Positions 1-9,771 of a DNA stretch of 46,396 bases are shown here, in pieces; the first letter of the stretch is position 1, and every line of letters begins with the position of its first letter. The notes beneath the pieces were generated by a model. It was not told the DNA's origin, searched no databases, and worked only from the letters and a program-made list of their open reading frames with translations. Both the position numbers and the translations under genes were made by a program. Where the stretch lies: the NCBI GenBank assembly GCA_020629155.1, contig JAHDDW010000001.1, positions 1 through 46,396 of the forward strand. Reading direction: 5' to 3'. The stretch comes from Acidimicrobiales bacterium. Lineage in GTDB: Bacteria; Actinomycetota; Acidimicrobiia; Acidimicrobiales; SZUA-35.

Positions 1-72
1 ACCCCGTACGGGATTTGAACCCGTGCTACTGGCATGAGAAGCCAGCGTCCTAGGCCGCTAGACGAACGGGGC
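1..72 (-). tRNA. tRNA-Glu (anticodon CTC), lacking the discriminator base
   Basis: The reverse complement folds as a cloverleaf. The acceptor is GCCCCGT paired with ACGGGGT (first pair a G-U wobble, as I recall for actinobacterial tRNA-Glu). The D-stem is GTC/GAC, the anticodon stem is CTGGC/GCCAG around the loop TTCTCAT, and the T-arm is ACGGG-TTCAAAT-CCCGT. The anticodon CTC reads GAG, so the identity is glutamate. The window starts at the last acceptor base, so the discriminator and any CCA lie outside. It is transcribed away from the giant gene that follows. Confidence 0.95.
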
Positions 73-135
73 AAGGCTTCATAAATGGTATCTGCGAATT
101 CAAAGAAATAGTGCATTAGACAACAATTTATTTCG

Positions 136-152
136 CCAAAATATCGTTTTGG
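136..152. promoter_or_regulatory. Inverted repeat in the tRNA/adhesin divergent region
   Basis: CCAAAA-TATCG-TTTTGG is a perfect 6-bp inverted repeat followed on the plus strand by an AT-rich stretch (gcatatttttag). It lies in the 216-bp gap between the tRNA-Glu and the giant adhesin gene, about 140 bp before the adhesin start. It could be an operator or a weak hairpin. I see no confident -35/-10 pair in this gap. Confidence 0.3.
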
Positions 153-288
153 GCATATTTTTAGACAGGGAAAGGACTCCCGACTCACTTTCTATTCATA
201 CTTTTAAGCAAGAAAGCCTAATATCTCTTCGATCTTCTACCGAAAGAGTCCTTACAACACATACGTTAGTTATTTTGAGGGGTTTCTA

Positions 289-3200
289 ATGCGCCACTTT
301 GTCCTTTTTCGGCAATCTACTTATCGGTCGCTGCTAGCACTGATTATTGCGACAGCAGCAATTGTCGTCCCGATACCATTTGGGGGCACAGCTAGCGCCG
401 CTCCTGCGTCAGGCACAATTGAAGGCACCGTCTTCCGCGATTTCGGTGCAGACGGCAGCTTTGACAGCGTTGATAGTGGCGAAGCAGGCATCGAGGTGCG
501 TGTCTATGACGATGAAAACGCTATGGCAGGGCCCGTATTGTCTGACGAGGACGGTGCCTATAGCGTCGATTTATCATCGCTTGAACAGACAGTAACCGAC
601 ACGTATCGTGTCGAGTTCACAATCCCTACAACGCACAACTATTTGCAGAACAGCTTCCTTGGCGATGACAACAAAGGCCCTGTTCAATTTGTTGCGGCTA
701 ACACTTCAGATGCTCATTTTGGCGTTACAAACCCTGCGCAGTTCTGTGAGGCTAACCCTACGTTAGCGGTTACCTGCTGGGTTAATGGTCAAGCCGATGG
801 TGATAGTGACGACGGCCCTAACGACTCAGACACCCTCGATGCACTTGTCACCTTGCCGTGGGATGGCCATTCAAGCACAACAGATTTAAACCTTCCAACC
901 AACCCATCGCATGTGGCATACAACGGCCAGATTGGCACAACTTGGGGTGTTGCTCATCAACGAACGACAGACAGCCTCTATATCGGTGCAGCACAGCGAC
1001 GCCATGCAGGTTTCGGCCCTGGCGGCACAGGTATGATCTATAAAGTTAACACTGACGGATCTTCTTTCAGCAATTTTCTAGACCTCAACGCACTAGCCGG
1101 AATTGCTACAGGCGCAGATCCACACACTGGCCTTCCAGACCAATCGTGGGTGCAATCAAACCCTGCAGATTCAGCCTCGTATGATTCTGCTTCATTTGAC
1201 GCAGTAGGAAAAATCAGTTTAGGCGACATCGACATTTCTGAAAATGGCGAAACCCTTTGGGCGGTTAACGTTAACGACAGAACCTTGCTCGAAATCCCAA
1301 TCGGCCCGACTGGTGTCGCTCCAACAGCTGCAGAAATCACACAGCACGACCTAGGCGGCGCTGTCAGTTGTACAAATGGCGAGTTCCGCCCCTTCGGCCT
1401 AGGTGTACGAGACGGCAAAGTTTATGCTGGCGGTGTTTGTTCAGGTGAAAACGGCGGCTCTGCCGCAGACGTTGTCTCACACGTACTTTCTCACGATCCA
1501 AACGGGGCAGACAGCAACTTTACTTCTGTCTATAGCCTTCCTATGGACTATCGCGCAACACTTCGACCAGCTAATGAAGAATGTGCGTTCCGTCTAGGCG
1601 GAAGCGGTATTGGTTGTGATGGTTGGGGTCCATGGGCTTCATCTTGGGGAAGTCCAGAAGAACTTATTCTGAGCGCAAATCATCGTTTTTATGCTGCACC
1701 TCAACCCATTTTAACTGATATTGAACTTGATGCTGATGGCTCAATAGTTCTTGCTTTTGCAGATCGTTTCGGCATGCAATCAGGTTTCCGTAACTACGAT
1801 GACTCTGGAACAAACACAGCGCTTCATTCAGGCACAACAGGCGGCGATCTTATCCGCATTTGTAATGACGAAGGATCGCTCACCTTTCCATGTAGGGCAG
1901 ATAATTCAGAGTTCTATGTTGGTGATAACGCTCCAGGTGGTTCTGACTTACACCCTGAATCTGGTTGGGGCGGCATAGCGATGCACTTCGCCAATGGTGA
2001 AGTAGCGATGACTATTGCTGACCCAATTAGAGTGTGGTCTGGTGGTATTGGCTGGTTTGATAAAGAAACGGGTCTTATCCCAGTCAACCCTGATGGTACA
2101 ACTCGCAGGTATGAAGTTTTTGAAGGCGGTTCAGATAATCTAGCTGCTCCTCCTTCGGGTCAGACAGGTGTTGGTAAAGCAGCTGGCCTTGGCGATTTAG
2201 AGCTTATTTGTGAAGCTGCTCCGTTCCAAATTGGCGACCGAACATGGTTTGACCGTAACGCAAACGGCCGCCAAGACCCGTCCGAGCCATCATTGCCTGG
2301 CGTGACTGTACTGTTGCGTGACAGCGGCGGCGACGTTATTGCGCAGACAACAACCGACGCATCTGGTATCTACAATTTCTCTTCTCTAGAGATTGCAGAG
2401 CTAACAACGCTAAGCGACTACACGTTAGAGTTTGATGCTTCAACTGCCGAACTTATCGGAATTGAAGAGATAGCAGACGTCTCTCTATTAAAAGCAACAA
2501 CACAAAATGCTGCCGATACTGACGACAATGATGACTCTGATATTGATCCAGCAACAAATCGAATTGCGATTACCACTGGCTCTTCAGGCGTTTCTAACTT
2601 CAGCTTCGACGCAGGCTTCACTGGCGGCCTACAAATCGGCAACATGGTTTGGTTCGACCTTAATAATAATGGTGATGCAGATGACGGCGAACCGCTTGTT
2701 GAAGGCATCGAACTGCAACTTTACCGCGAAAATGGCGCTGCTGGCTTCGACGGCACCGAAGAACTTGTTACTACTACGACAACCGATGAAAATGGCGTTT
2801 ATTCGTTTAAACAGATCATTGAAGGCGATGCTTATTATGTCGCAATCGCAGAAGATCAAGCCGGTAGCACCATCGTAGTCGACGGCCAAACTCTTGATGG
2901 ATCGACGCTCATGACATCGTTCAGCAATGGTAGCGGCGGCGCAGATAATGCACACGACGGCCAGCCAACTGATGGCTTCCTTTCAGTTACCGAAGCTATA
3001 ACGCTCAGCGACGACGTTGGATCAGAACCAACTGATGAAACAGATACTCCGCCTTCACCAGATACTGACGCTGAAGCTGCCCTGTTCGCTACGACCGACC
3101 ATTTTATTGAAGATGATAATTCTAACCTGACGGTAGATTTTGGTATTGTTCAAAAACTGCGCATAGGCAACCTTGTGTGGCTTGACGGCGAATTCGGCGA

Positions 3201-6200
3201 CGCTGGGTTCAACAATGGCATTGCAGATGCTGCTGAAGCTAACCTTGGTTTAGGTGAAGTAACCGTCGAACTCTATGAAGACGACGGCGACGAAGCATTC
3301 TCGCCAGACATGGACGAGCTCATTGACACTGTGACAACAGATTCTTCTGGCCGTTATTGGTTTGAAGCAGTCAACGCTGGCAACTATTTTGCTGCTATTC
3401 CAGCAGATCAGACGGGCCAAACCCTTGACGGCAACAGTGTTGATCTTGACACGCTTTTCCGTTCCACACCAATCAGCGACTCTGCCGATGGCGAAGACGA
3501 CCGCAATGATGGCTCCGCTGGCAGCGGTTTCGCCTCAGTTTCTAGCCTATTCACAGCAGATGCTGCTATAGCGCCTACAAGCGAAGGCGGCGATTTCGGC
3601 AGCGGCAACGCTGAAGCAGAAGCCAACGCTGAAACTGGCGGCTACGTGAACAGTTTCTCTGACTTAACAATCGACTTCTCATTTGTTGAACAGCCAGTGT
3701 TCTCAATCGGAAACCTTGTGTGGGCTGATCTTGACAATGATGGCATCGCTGAAGATGGTGAACCAGGTATTGAAGGTGTGACTGTCGAATTGCATGTGGC
3801 TGGTGAAACAGACGTTTATGACAGCGTTGAAACTGACGAAAATGGAAAGTATGTTTTTGAAAATCTTCCTGCCGGTGATTATGAAGTAAGCATCGATAAA
3901 AATCAGACAGGTCAACAGATTGGCGAACAAGCTATCGACCTTTCTGCTTTGCTTGCAAGCTCAGCTGTTGCGACTAACACAAACGATGATACTGATAACG
4001 ACCATAACGGCATCGGAACCACAACATTGCGCACTAGCGCTGTGTCAGTAGGCGACCCAGATCCATATAATCCAAGCGAATCTGAAAGCGAAACGCTTCG
4101 ATCGGATGACACAACAGACGACGATGCTTCTGTTGAAGATGCGTCTTCTAACTTAACAGTTGACTTCGGTTTTGTGCTTCCCGCGCGTATCGGTAACCTT
4201 GTGTGGCTCGATAATGGTGGTGGCAATCCTGGCGATTACACCTACAACGAGGCCGATGAAAATGACGGTGAAGCTGATGTTACCGAAGCTGGTATTGCTG
4301 GCGTGCTTGTGCAGTTACTTGACGACAGCGACGAGGTTGTCTTTGAAACAGTTACCGATGAACAGGGGCGCTATTGGTTCCCAGCTGTTCTTGCTGCTAA
4401 CTATAAAGTGGCAATCCCTGCCGAACAAATACCTGTTCTTGATTTGACGCTAGCGCCAACATTGGGTGCTCTCGACAATGTTGAGATCTCTTCTGTTGTC
4501 TCAACGAACCCAGAAACAGCTGACGATGATAATGACGGTGCTGCCGCTACTGGGTTTGCTGCTCTTTCTGAAACCGTCACCGTTGGCTATGGGACAGAGC
4601 CAACCGATGAAAACGGCGATTTCGACGATGCGACAGTTGACGCTGCTGAAGATGATGCGAACACCGCAAACGGTTGGCTGCCAGATGGAAACTCTAACTT
4701 AGCTGTTGACTTTGGGTTCGTTCCCGTGCCTACTTATAGCGTCGGCAATCTTCTTTGGGAAGACTACGATAACGACGGCATCGCCGATGACGGCGAGCCG
4801 GGTATTGCTGGCGTGCTTGTGTTCCTTGTAGACAACAATGGCGAAGTTATCGCCGAGCTTCTCACAGATGAAGACGGCAACTATCGCTTTGATGACGTTG
4901 CTGCTGGTGATTACACCATCGTTATTCCCGAGAATCAGGCACCTGTGCTTGACGTTACACTTGTTCCAACGCCCCAGGCACTTGCTGGTTTGAAGCCGAG
5001 CAGCGTTTCTGTGGCAGACCCTGATGATGCAACATCGATAGATCATGATTCTAACGGCGTTGCTGTGACTGAAGCTGTTGTGAGCGGCACGTTCACACTC
5101 GGCGACGGAGACACCCATAGCGAACCGACTGGAGAAACAGTCCGTAGCGATGATGCTGCTTCGATAGAGCCGGCAGCAACACGAGCTGACCGCACAGAAT
5201 TAACCGTTGACTTTGGCTTCTGGCGCGGACTACGCCTTGGTAACCAGGTGTGGCTAGATGGCATTCAAGGTGAAGCTGGTTACGACAACGGTGTGATGGA
5301 TGCTGGCGAGCCAGGACTAGCTGGTGTTCGTGTTGAGCTGTGGCGTGACGTTGACGGCGACAGTGTCGCAGAACCAGAAGGAGACGACAGCCTTTCTGCA
5401 CTAGATGTTACTGTTACCGATACCGAAGGTAACTATTGGTTCACAGGTTTAGAAGATGGCGAGCCATACTTTGTTGTTATTCGTGATGCCGATGGTTTGG
5501 AAACGAACCAAGAGTTCTCTTCTACAGGCATCTCAGGTACTCCCCTGTCGACAGACAATGATGACGATGGCGCGCCGTTAGATGGTCACGCTGCAGTATC
5601 AGAAGTTGTTACCTTAACTACTGGCGACCAGTCAACGGGTGAAACTGACGCTGTTCCTGCAGAAGATGCCGAGGCTGAAGCAAATGCGGCTAGTGGTGTG
5701 ACACCAGATGCTAACTCTGAGCTGCTTGTAGACTTCGGCTTTATCGAAGTGCCTCGCTATCGAGTAGGAAATATTGTTTGGGATGACACAAATGCTAACG
5801 GTCTCGCTGAAGAAGGAGAACCAGGCATCGCAGGTGTGCTTGTGCAGCTCTTTGCAGGTCCAACGCTTATCGGCGAAACAGTAACAGCAGCCGATGGTTC
5901 GTACCTCTTCGTTGATCTTGTTGCTGGCGACTATAACGTAGTTATTCCACTTTCGCAGACACCGCAGCTTGGCGAACAGACCGATCTTGTGGCTGGCGCT
6001 CTTGATGGGTTTCGATCATCAAGCGAGAACGAATCTGATGACCCTAACGACGATGTTGATAACGATGACAACGGCGTAGGAAACACGCTTGAAGCGGCAA
6101 GCTCTGAAATTGTAACTTTAGGTCCAGATGGGTCTGGCCCTTCGTTTGAGACAGAACCTACTGATGAGACGCAACGCAATGATTCTGCTGTTGACAGCGA

Positions 6201-8997
6201 CCCTAATGCAGGTGAAGAAGGATCATATCCTGATTCTATGTCTAACCTCAGCGTTGACTTTGGTTTCTATCGTCTCACGCTTGGTAACCAGGTTTGGTTT
6301 GACACAGACGCTGATGGCACCAAGGACGAAGGCGAACCAGGCATAAACGGTGTTGAAGTGAATCTACTTCTCGTTGATGGTGAAGACGAAACAGTTGTAG
6401 CCACAACTGAGACAGCTAACGATGGTGAAGATGGCATGTTTATTTTCACTGGCTTGATTGACGGCGAAACCTATATCGTCGAAATTGCTGCTAGCGAATT
6501 TGCTGCTGATGGCCCGCTGGCTGGCATGTTCTCATCGCCTGACAGTGACCCTGTTGCTGATGTAACTGTTGGCATTGACAATGACGATAATGGCATCGAC
6601 CCAGAAGCTGACGAACCGCTACGTTCTGACGCTGTTGAAGTGTCAGCTGGTGAAGCGCCTACAGGTGAAGACCCTGCTGGAACTACCCCTGGTGCTGACG
6701 ATACACAGAATGTAACGGTTGACTTTGGTGTCGTTGGTTTGGCGTTGGGCGACCAAGTGTGGCTAGACGAAAACGAAAACGGTGTGATTGATGAAGGCGA
6801 ACCAGGCATTGAAGGTGTCACGGTTGAGCTGTGGGCCACTGACGAAACAGGCACACCAACAGGAACAGAACCACTCACAACAGTGACAACAGACGAAGAA
6901 GGCAATTTCTTATTCGCTGGGTTAACGCCAGGGTCATTTATTGTGGTGCTACCAGAGCAGAACTTTGCGACAGACGGACCACTCGTTGGCTTCACCTCGA
7001 CACTAGGCAACGGCGTTATCGCTCCACTACCTAGTGATGATGTTGACAATGACGACAACGGAAATTTGGATGAATCAGGGCTTTCTATAGCTTCTGGCGT
7101 GATTGAGCTTAGCTTCGCTGGTGAACCTGGCGACGAAACAGGCGAAGATCCGCAAGGCTTCGACCCTCGTAACACTAACCTCAGTGTTGACTTTGGTCTT
7201 GTCCCTACCCCACCGATGAGTGTCGGTAACAGGGTGTGGGAAGATACCAATAATAACGGTGTTATCGATGAAGGCGAACCAGGCATTGAAGGTGTCACGG
7301 TTGAGCTGTGGACCACTGACGAAACAGGCACACCAACAGGAACAGAACCACTCACAACCGTAACAACAGACGAGACAGGGCATTATCTCTTTGAAGGTGT
7401 TACCCCTGGAACGTTTGTTATTGTGTTGCCAGCTAGCAACTTTGTTGTAGACGGTCCTGCACATGGCTTGTTCTCTTCGACATCATCACCTGCGACAGAC
7501 CCTAACGACGACGTTGACAGCAATGATGACGGCATCGATCCAGCTGGTATTGGTTCTGCTATTACAAGCAGCCCATTCACCTTGGTGCCTAGTTGGGAAC
7601 CGCTCGCTGAAACCGATACAGGTTTACTGGGTGCAGGCTCAGTTGATGGAACACCTATTGCTGATGCGCATTCTAACTTAAGCGTTGACTTTGGTCTTGT
7701 CCAAGTTGGAGTTGGCAACAGGGTTTGGTTTGATGCTGACAACTCAGGCACGTTCGACGAAGGCGAAACACCATTTGCTGGTGTTGAAATCGCACTTGTT
7801 GACAGTGACGGCCAACTTGTTACCACAACGATGACTGACGATGACGGTTATTACCTCTTTATTGGTTTCACGCCGGGCGACTATCGTGTTGTTGTTACAG
7901 CCGAGAACTTTGCCGCTGGTGGACCGCTTGCTGGCCATTTCTCTTCGACTGGGAACGGCGTAGCGACAGATCCTGATGACGATGTCGATCTTGACGACGA
8001 CGGCGAAGCTGTTGAAGGTGGTTCGATCTTCTTCGGTAGTGTTTGGTCAGATCTAGTTACTATCGAAGCTGGTAGCGAGCCAACAGGCGAAACTGGTTTG
8101 ACAAGCGGCACCGACGCAAACGTTAACGCAACAGTTGACTTTGGTTTTTATACCGCTGACCTTCTTACTACCTTATGGATAGATGCTAATGACGACGGCA
8201 CATTTGATAAAGGTGAAACACCATTGGCGAATGTGAACGTTGAAGTTGTTGCAGCAGAGCCTCCTAACACGGTACTTGGGAAAGGAACCACTGATCAAGA
8301 AGGACAGCTCTTTATTGAAGGACTACCTGAAGGTTCTGTGAAGCTACATTTCACACCTGAAAACTTTGAAGATGGAGGCCCACTCGATGATGTTGTGTTG
8401 CGAACAACTAGCATGACAGAAGAAGGCGGCATGCTTTCTGAGACTATTGAGCTTGTTAGTGGCAGCAACGAGGTTGAACTACTCGATGTGTTGGGCACAA
8501 CGCTGGTGCCCGAAAGCACTATTGGTGATACTGTTTGGAATGATAAAAATGGCGACGGCATCAAAGATGACGACGAGCCAGGCCTTGCTGACATTGTTGT
8601 GACACTGCTTGACGAAGCTGGCAACGAAATTGACCAGACCACAACCGATGAGAACGGTAACTACAACTTTGATGGCCTACTTTCTGAGGTGTACACCGTG
8701 GTTATTACTGTTCCTGAAGGTTGGGAATTGTCGCCACAAGATGTTGGCGATAACGACAGCGTTGATTCAGACTTTAACCCTTCAACAAGCAGTACGACTA
8801 TCACGCTTGACACTGGTGACCGTCAGCAATCTATTGACGCTGGTTTGCGAACCTCAGACTTTGATTCTCTTGGTGCGCCACCTGACGATCTAGCGTTTAC
8901 TGGTTCATCTGTGATGTGGTTCGGTTTCGCTGGGCTTGTTCTCAGCAGTGCAGGTGTTGCGATCTATGCAATGCGACGCAGGCAAGTGACGGTGTAG
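289..8997 (+). CDS. Giant secreted SdrD B-like repeat protein with LAxTG wall anchor
   Basis: This 2902-residue surface protein is probably an adhesin or stalk. Residues 1-37 are a signal peptide (basic start, hydrophobic core, cleavage after TASA). A B-like unit follows (about 41-130). Residues about 150-640 are a Cys-containing region with a possible beta-propeller look (phrases such as DIDISENGETLWAVN). From about residue 648 to 2820 come 14 SdrD/Cna-B-like units, each opening with (I/L/V)GNxVWxDxxxDG and EPGIxGVxV and closing with an NLxVDFGF strand; acidic DNDDNG segments between them may bind calcium. The C-terminus has LAFTG (2868-2872), a hydrophobic span and MRRRQ, which is a sortase signal of the LAxTG type used by class E sortases. 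No sortase gene is in the window. The ATG has an AGGGG-type ribosome site and the gene ends in a strong terminator. Ligand and function are unknown. Confidence 0.93.
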   Translation: MRHFVLFRQSTYRSLLALIIATAAIVVPIPFGGTASAAPASGTIEGTVFRDFGADGSFDSVDSGEAGIEVRVYDDENAMAGPVLSDEDGAYSVDLSSLEQTVTDTYRVEFTIPTTHNYLQNSFLGDDNKGPVQFVAANTSDAHFGVTNPAQFCEANPTLAVTCWVNGQADGDSDDGPNDSDTLDALVTLPWDGHSSTTDLNLPTNPSHVAYNGQIGTTWGVAHQRTTDSLYIGAAQRRHAGFGPGGTGMIYKVNTDGSSFSNFLDLNALAGIATGADPHTGLPDQSWVQSNPADSASYDSASFDAVGKISLGDIDISENGETLWAVNVNDRTLLEIPIGPTGVAPTAAEITQHDLGGAVSCTNGEFRPFGLGVRDGKVYAGGVCSGENGGSAADVVSHVLSHDPNGADSNFTSVYSLPMDYRATLRPANEECAFRLGGSGIGCDGWGPWASSWGSPEELILSANHRFYAAPQPILTDIELDADGSIVLAFADRFGMQSGFRNYDDSGTNTALHSGTTGGDLIRICNDEGSLTFPCRADNSEFYVGDNAPGGSDLHPESGWGGIAMHFANGEVAMTIADPIRVWSGGIGWFDKETGLIPVNPDGTTRRYEVFEGGSDNLAAPPSGQTGVGKAAGLGDLELICEAAPFQIGDRTWFDRNANGRQDPSEPSLPGVTVLLRDSGGDVIAQTTTDASGIYNFSSLEIAELTTLSDYTLEFDASTAELIGIEEIADVSLLKATTQNAADTDDNDDSDIDPATNRIAITTGSSGVSNFSFDAGFTGGLQIGNMVWFDLNNNGDADDGEPLVEGIELQLYRENGAAGFDGTEELVTTTTTDENGVYSFKQIIEGDAYYVAIAEDQAGSTIVVDGQTLDGSTLMTSFSNGSGGADNAHDGQPTDGFLSVTEAITLSDDVGSEPTDETDTPPSPDTDAEAALFATTDHFIEDDNSNLTVDFGIVQKLRIGNLVWLDGEFGDAGFNNGIADAAEANLGLGEVTVELYEDDGDEAFSPDMDELIDTVTTDSSGRYWFEAVNAGNYFAAIPADQTGQTLDGNSVDLDTLFRSTPISDSADGEDDRNDGSAGSGFASVSSLFTADAAIAPTSEGGDFGSGNAEAEANAETGGYVNSFSDLTIDFSFVEQPVFSIGNLVWADLDNDGIAEDGEPGIEGVTVELHVAGETDVYDSVETDENGKYVFENLPAGDYEVSIDKNQTGQQIGEQAIDLSALLASSAVATNTNDDTDNDHNGIGTTTLRTSAVSVGDPDPYNPSESESETLRSDDTTDDDASVEDASSNLTVDFGFVLPARIGNLVWLDNGGGNPGDYTYNEADENDGEADVTEAGIAGVLVQLLDDSDEVVFETVTDEQGRYWFPAVLAANYKVAIPAEQIPVLDLTLAPTLGALDNVEISSVVSTNPETADDDNDGAAATGFAALSETVTVGYGTEPTDENGDFDDATVDAAEDDANTANGWLPDGNSNLAVDFGFVPVPTYSVGNLLWEDYDNDGIADDGEPGIAGVLVFLVDNNGEVIAELLTDEDGNYRFDDVAAGDYTIVIPENQAPVLDVTLVPTPQALAGLKPSSVSVADPDDATSIDHDSNGVAVTEAVVSGTFTLGDGDTHSEPTGETVRSDDAASIEPAATRADRTELTVDFGFWRGLRLGNQVWLDGIQGEAGYDNGVMDAGEPGLAGVRVELWRDVDGDSVAEPEGDDSLSALDVTVTDTEGNYWFTGLEDGEPYFVVIRDADGLETNQEFSSTGISGTPLSTDNDDDGAPLDGHAAVSEVVTLTTGDQSTGETDAVPAEDAEAEANAASGVTPDANSELLVDFGFIEVPRYRVGNIVWDDTNANGLAEEGEPGIAGVLVQLFAGPTLIGETVTAADGSYLFVDLVAGDYNVVIPLSQTPQLGEQTDLVAGALDGFRSSSENESDDPNDDVDNDDNGVGNTLEAASSEIVTLGPDGSGPSFETEPTDETQRNDSAVDSDPNAGEEGSYPDSMSNLSVDFGFYRLTLGNQVWFDTDADGTKDEGEPGINGVEVNLLLVDGEDETVVATTETANDGEDGMFIFTGLIDGETYIVEIAASEFAADGPLAGMFSSPDSDPVADVTVGIDNDDNGIDPEADEPLRSDAVEVSAGEAPTGEDPAGTTPGADDTQNVTVDFGVVGLALGDQVWLDENENGVIDEGEPGIEGVTVELWATDETGTPTGTEPLTTVTTDEEGNFLFAGLTPGSFIVVLPEQNFATDGPLVGFTSTLGNGVIAPLPSDDVDNDDNGNLDESGLSIASGVIELSFAGEPGDETGEDPQGFDPRNTNLSVDFGLVPTPPMSVGNRVWEDTNNNGVIDEGEPGIEGVTVELWTTDETGTPTGTEPLTTVTTDETGHYLFEGVTPGTFVIVLPASNFVVDGPAHGLFSSTSSPATDPNDDVDSNDDGIDPAGIGSAITSSPFTLVPSWEPLAETDTGLLGAGSVDGTPIADAHSNLSVDFGLVQVGVGNRVWFDADNSGTFDEGETPFAGVEIALVDSDGQLVTTTMTDDDGYYLFIGFTPGDYRVVVTAENFAAGGPLAGHFSSTGNGVATDPDDDVDLDDDGEAVEGGSIFFGSVWSDLVTIEAGSEPTGETGLTSGTDANVNATVDFGFYTADLLTTLWIDANDDGTFDKGETPLANVNVEVVAAEPPNTVLGKGTTDQEGQLFIEGLPEGSVKLHFTPENFEDGGPLDDVVLRTTSMTEEGGMLSETIELVSGSNEVELLDVLGTTLVPESTIGDTVWNDKNGDGIKDDDEPGLADIVVTLLDEAGNEIDQTTTDENGNYNFDGLLSEVYTVVITVPEGWELSPQDVGDNDSVDSDFNPSTSSTTITLDTGDRQQSIDAGLRTSDFDSLGAPPDDLAFTGSSVMWFGFAGLVLSSAGVAIYAMRRRQVTV
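6790..6896 (+). repeat. Near-identical 107-bp internal duplication, copy 1
   Basis: This stretch in repeat unit 10 matches 7267-7373 in unit 11 at 104 of 107 positions by manual alignment. The copies are exactly 477 bp (159 codons) apart and in frame. The other units are far more diverged, which points to recent duplication or gene conversion. Confidence 0.9.
7267..7373 (+). repeat. Near-identical 107-bp internal duplication, copy 2
   Basis: This is the partner of 6790-6896. The three differences are one in the WAT/WTT codon and two in the run encoding TTVTTDE. It sits at the same place in the B-like fold, covering the EPGIEGVTVELW strand and the TDETGTPTGTEP loop. Confidence 0.9.
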
Positions 8998-9024
8998 CAG
9001 CATCTTACAATTGAACTGGCTTAT

Positions 9025-9071
9025 GCCGTCACTGTGGCTTGCGCTTGCAAGCTGCGGTGACGGCTTTTATT
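9025..9071 (+). terminator. Rho-independent terminator of the giant adhesin gene
   Basis: GCCGTCAC (9025-9032) pairs with GTGACGGC, enclosing a second perfect stem GCTTGC/GCAAGC with a four-base loop. It is followed by TTTTATTT. It lies 28 bp after the stop codon. Confidence 0.88.
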
Positions 9072-9099
9072 TGCCGTAAAATTTTATGGGGACAGCAAG

Positions 9100-9384
9100 T
9101 CAGCTTTCTGAAGCTATCGGCGTGCCATCAGAGGTAGCAGGGCTGATACTTTGACTTTCGTAATAGGCTCTACCCCATAGCAGCCCGATATAACAAGTGG
9201 TTGCTATGACAACGCTGCCGATAAACATTGCGAGCCAGAACCCTGCGCTTGTCAAGTTGGTTGCATAACCGAGCACACAACAAGTGGCTGTTAACAGCCA
9301 AAGAGAGCTGAGCCGCCGCCAGCTAAAATCACGACGAAAGTAATATTCTTGAAAGCTGTATGTGTTTGTTGCACGATATCGCAT
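9100..9384 (-). CDS. Small two-helix membrane protein, unknown function
   Basis: The 94-residue product begins with an aromatic, basic cytoplasmic stretch (FQEYYFRRDFSWRRL) and is followed by two hydrophobic segments, about residues 27-45 and 48-70, with a short polar tail. The ATG is preceded by TTAGGAGAG at good spacing, which supports a real gene. I do not recognise a family. It is convergent with the adhesin gene; its own stop lies just beyond the adhesin terminator. Confidence 0.7.
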   Translation of the reverse strand: MRYRATNTYSFQEYYFRRDFSWRRLSSLWLLTATCCVLGYATNLTSAGFWLAMFIGSVVIATTCYIGLLWGRAYYESQSISPATSDGTPIASES

Positions 9385-9771
9385 GTGTACGACTCTCCTA
9401 AGCTGTGCGGCATTTTCATCCTAGGTTAACGCTGCTGCTGTTTCTAGGTGTTTAACAATGCCGTTTCTATAAAAAGACCAACGCACAAGTGGGCGCAAAG
9501 TACTCTCTTATCTATCCCATTCAGCGATTCCGATCAAAAATTCACTATTGGGTTGATTTGGAGCGTTAATTGGATACGGAAATAACCACTTAAGAAGCAC
9601 ATACATGCAGAGGTTTAGACCATCAAGAAACAAGAACCTGACATCAACTACCATGGGCGGTGCTATAGAGAGGCAAGTTACTCTTAGCTTTTTGTTAAAA
9701 ATATATTACTTCGACAGCCAACTACTCGTCATCAGCCCACTGCTTTATGATGACAAGGTAGACTAAAGGCG
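9385..9771. other. Intergenic region without a recognised gene
   Basis: This is the 387-bp divergent gap between the small membrane protein and the EgtD-like gene. It must hold promoters for both. I see AT-rich stretches near 9690-9710 (ttgttaaaaatatatta) that could belong to the plus-strand promoter, but no convincing -35/-10 pair, RNA gene or repeat. Confidence 0.5.

Larger units (their letters stand above)
2230..8740 (+). repeat. Array of 14 SdrD B-like domain repeats
   Basis: Units begin near nucleotides 2230, 2632, 3160, 3702, 4186, 4740, 5235, 5764, 6276, 6744, 7220, 7708, 8160 and 8519, recognised by the IGNxVW-type motif. Units 3, 5 and 7 carry a longer calcium-loop variant (such as LDGxxGxxGYDNG), while units 4, 6 and 8 have the short DxDNDGIAEDGEPG form. 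The alternation gives a higher-order period of about 1.03 kb. Confidence 0.85.

Noticed and set aside
6471-7355. 294-residue open frame on the minus strand inside the adhesin gene
   Set aside because: It is Ser/Pro-rich shadow translation of the repeat array, with internal repetition mirroring the plus-strand domains and no homology or ribosome site.
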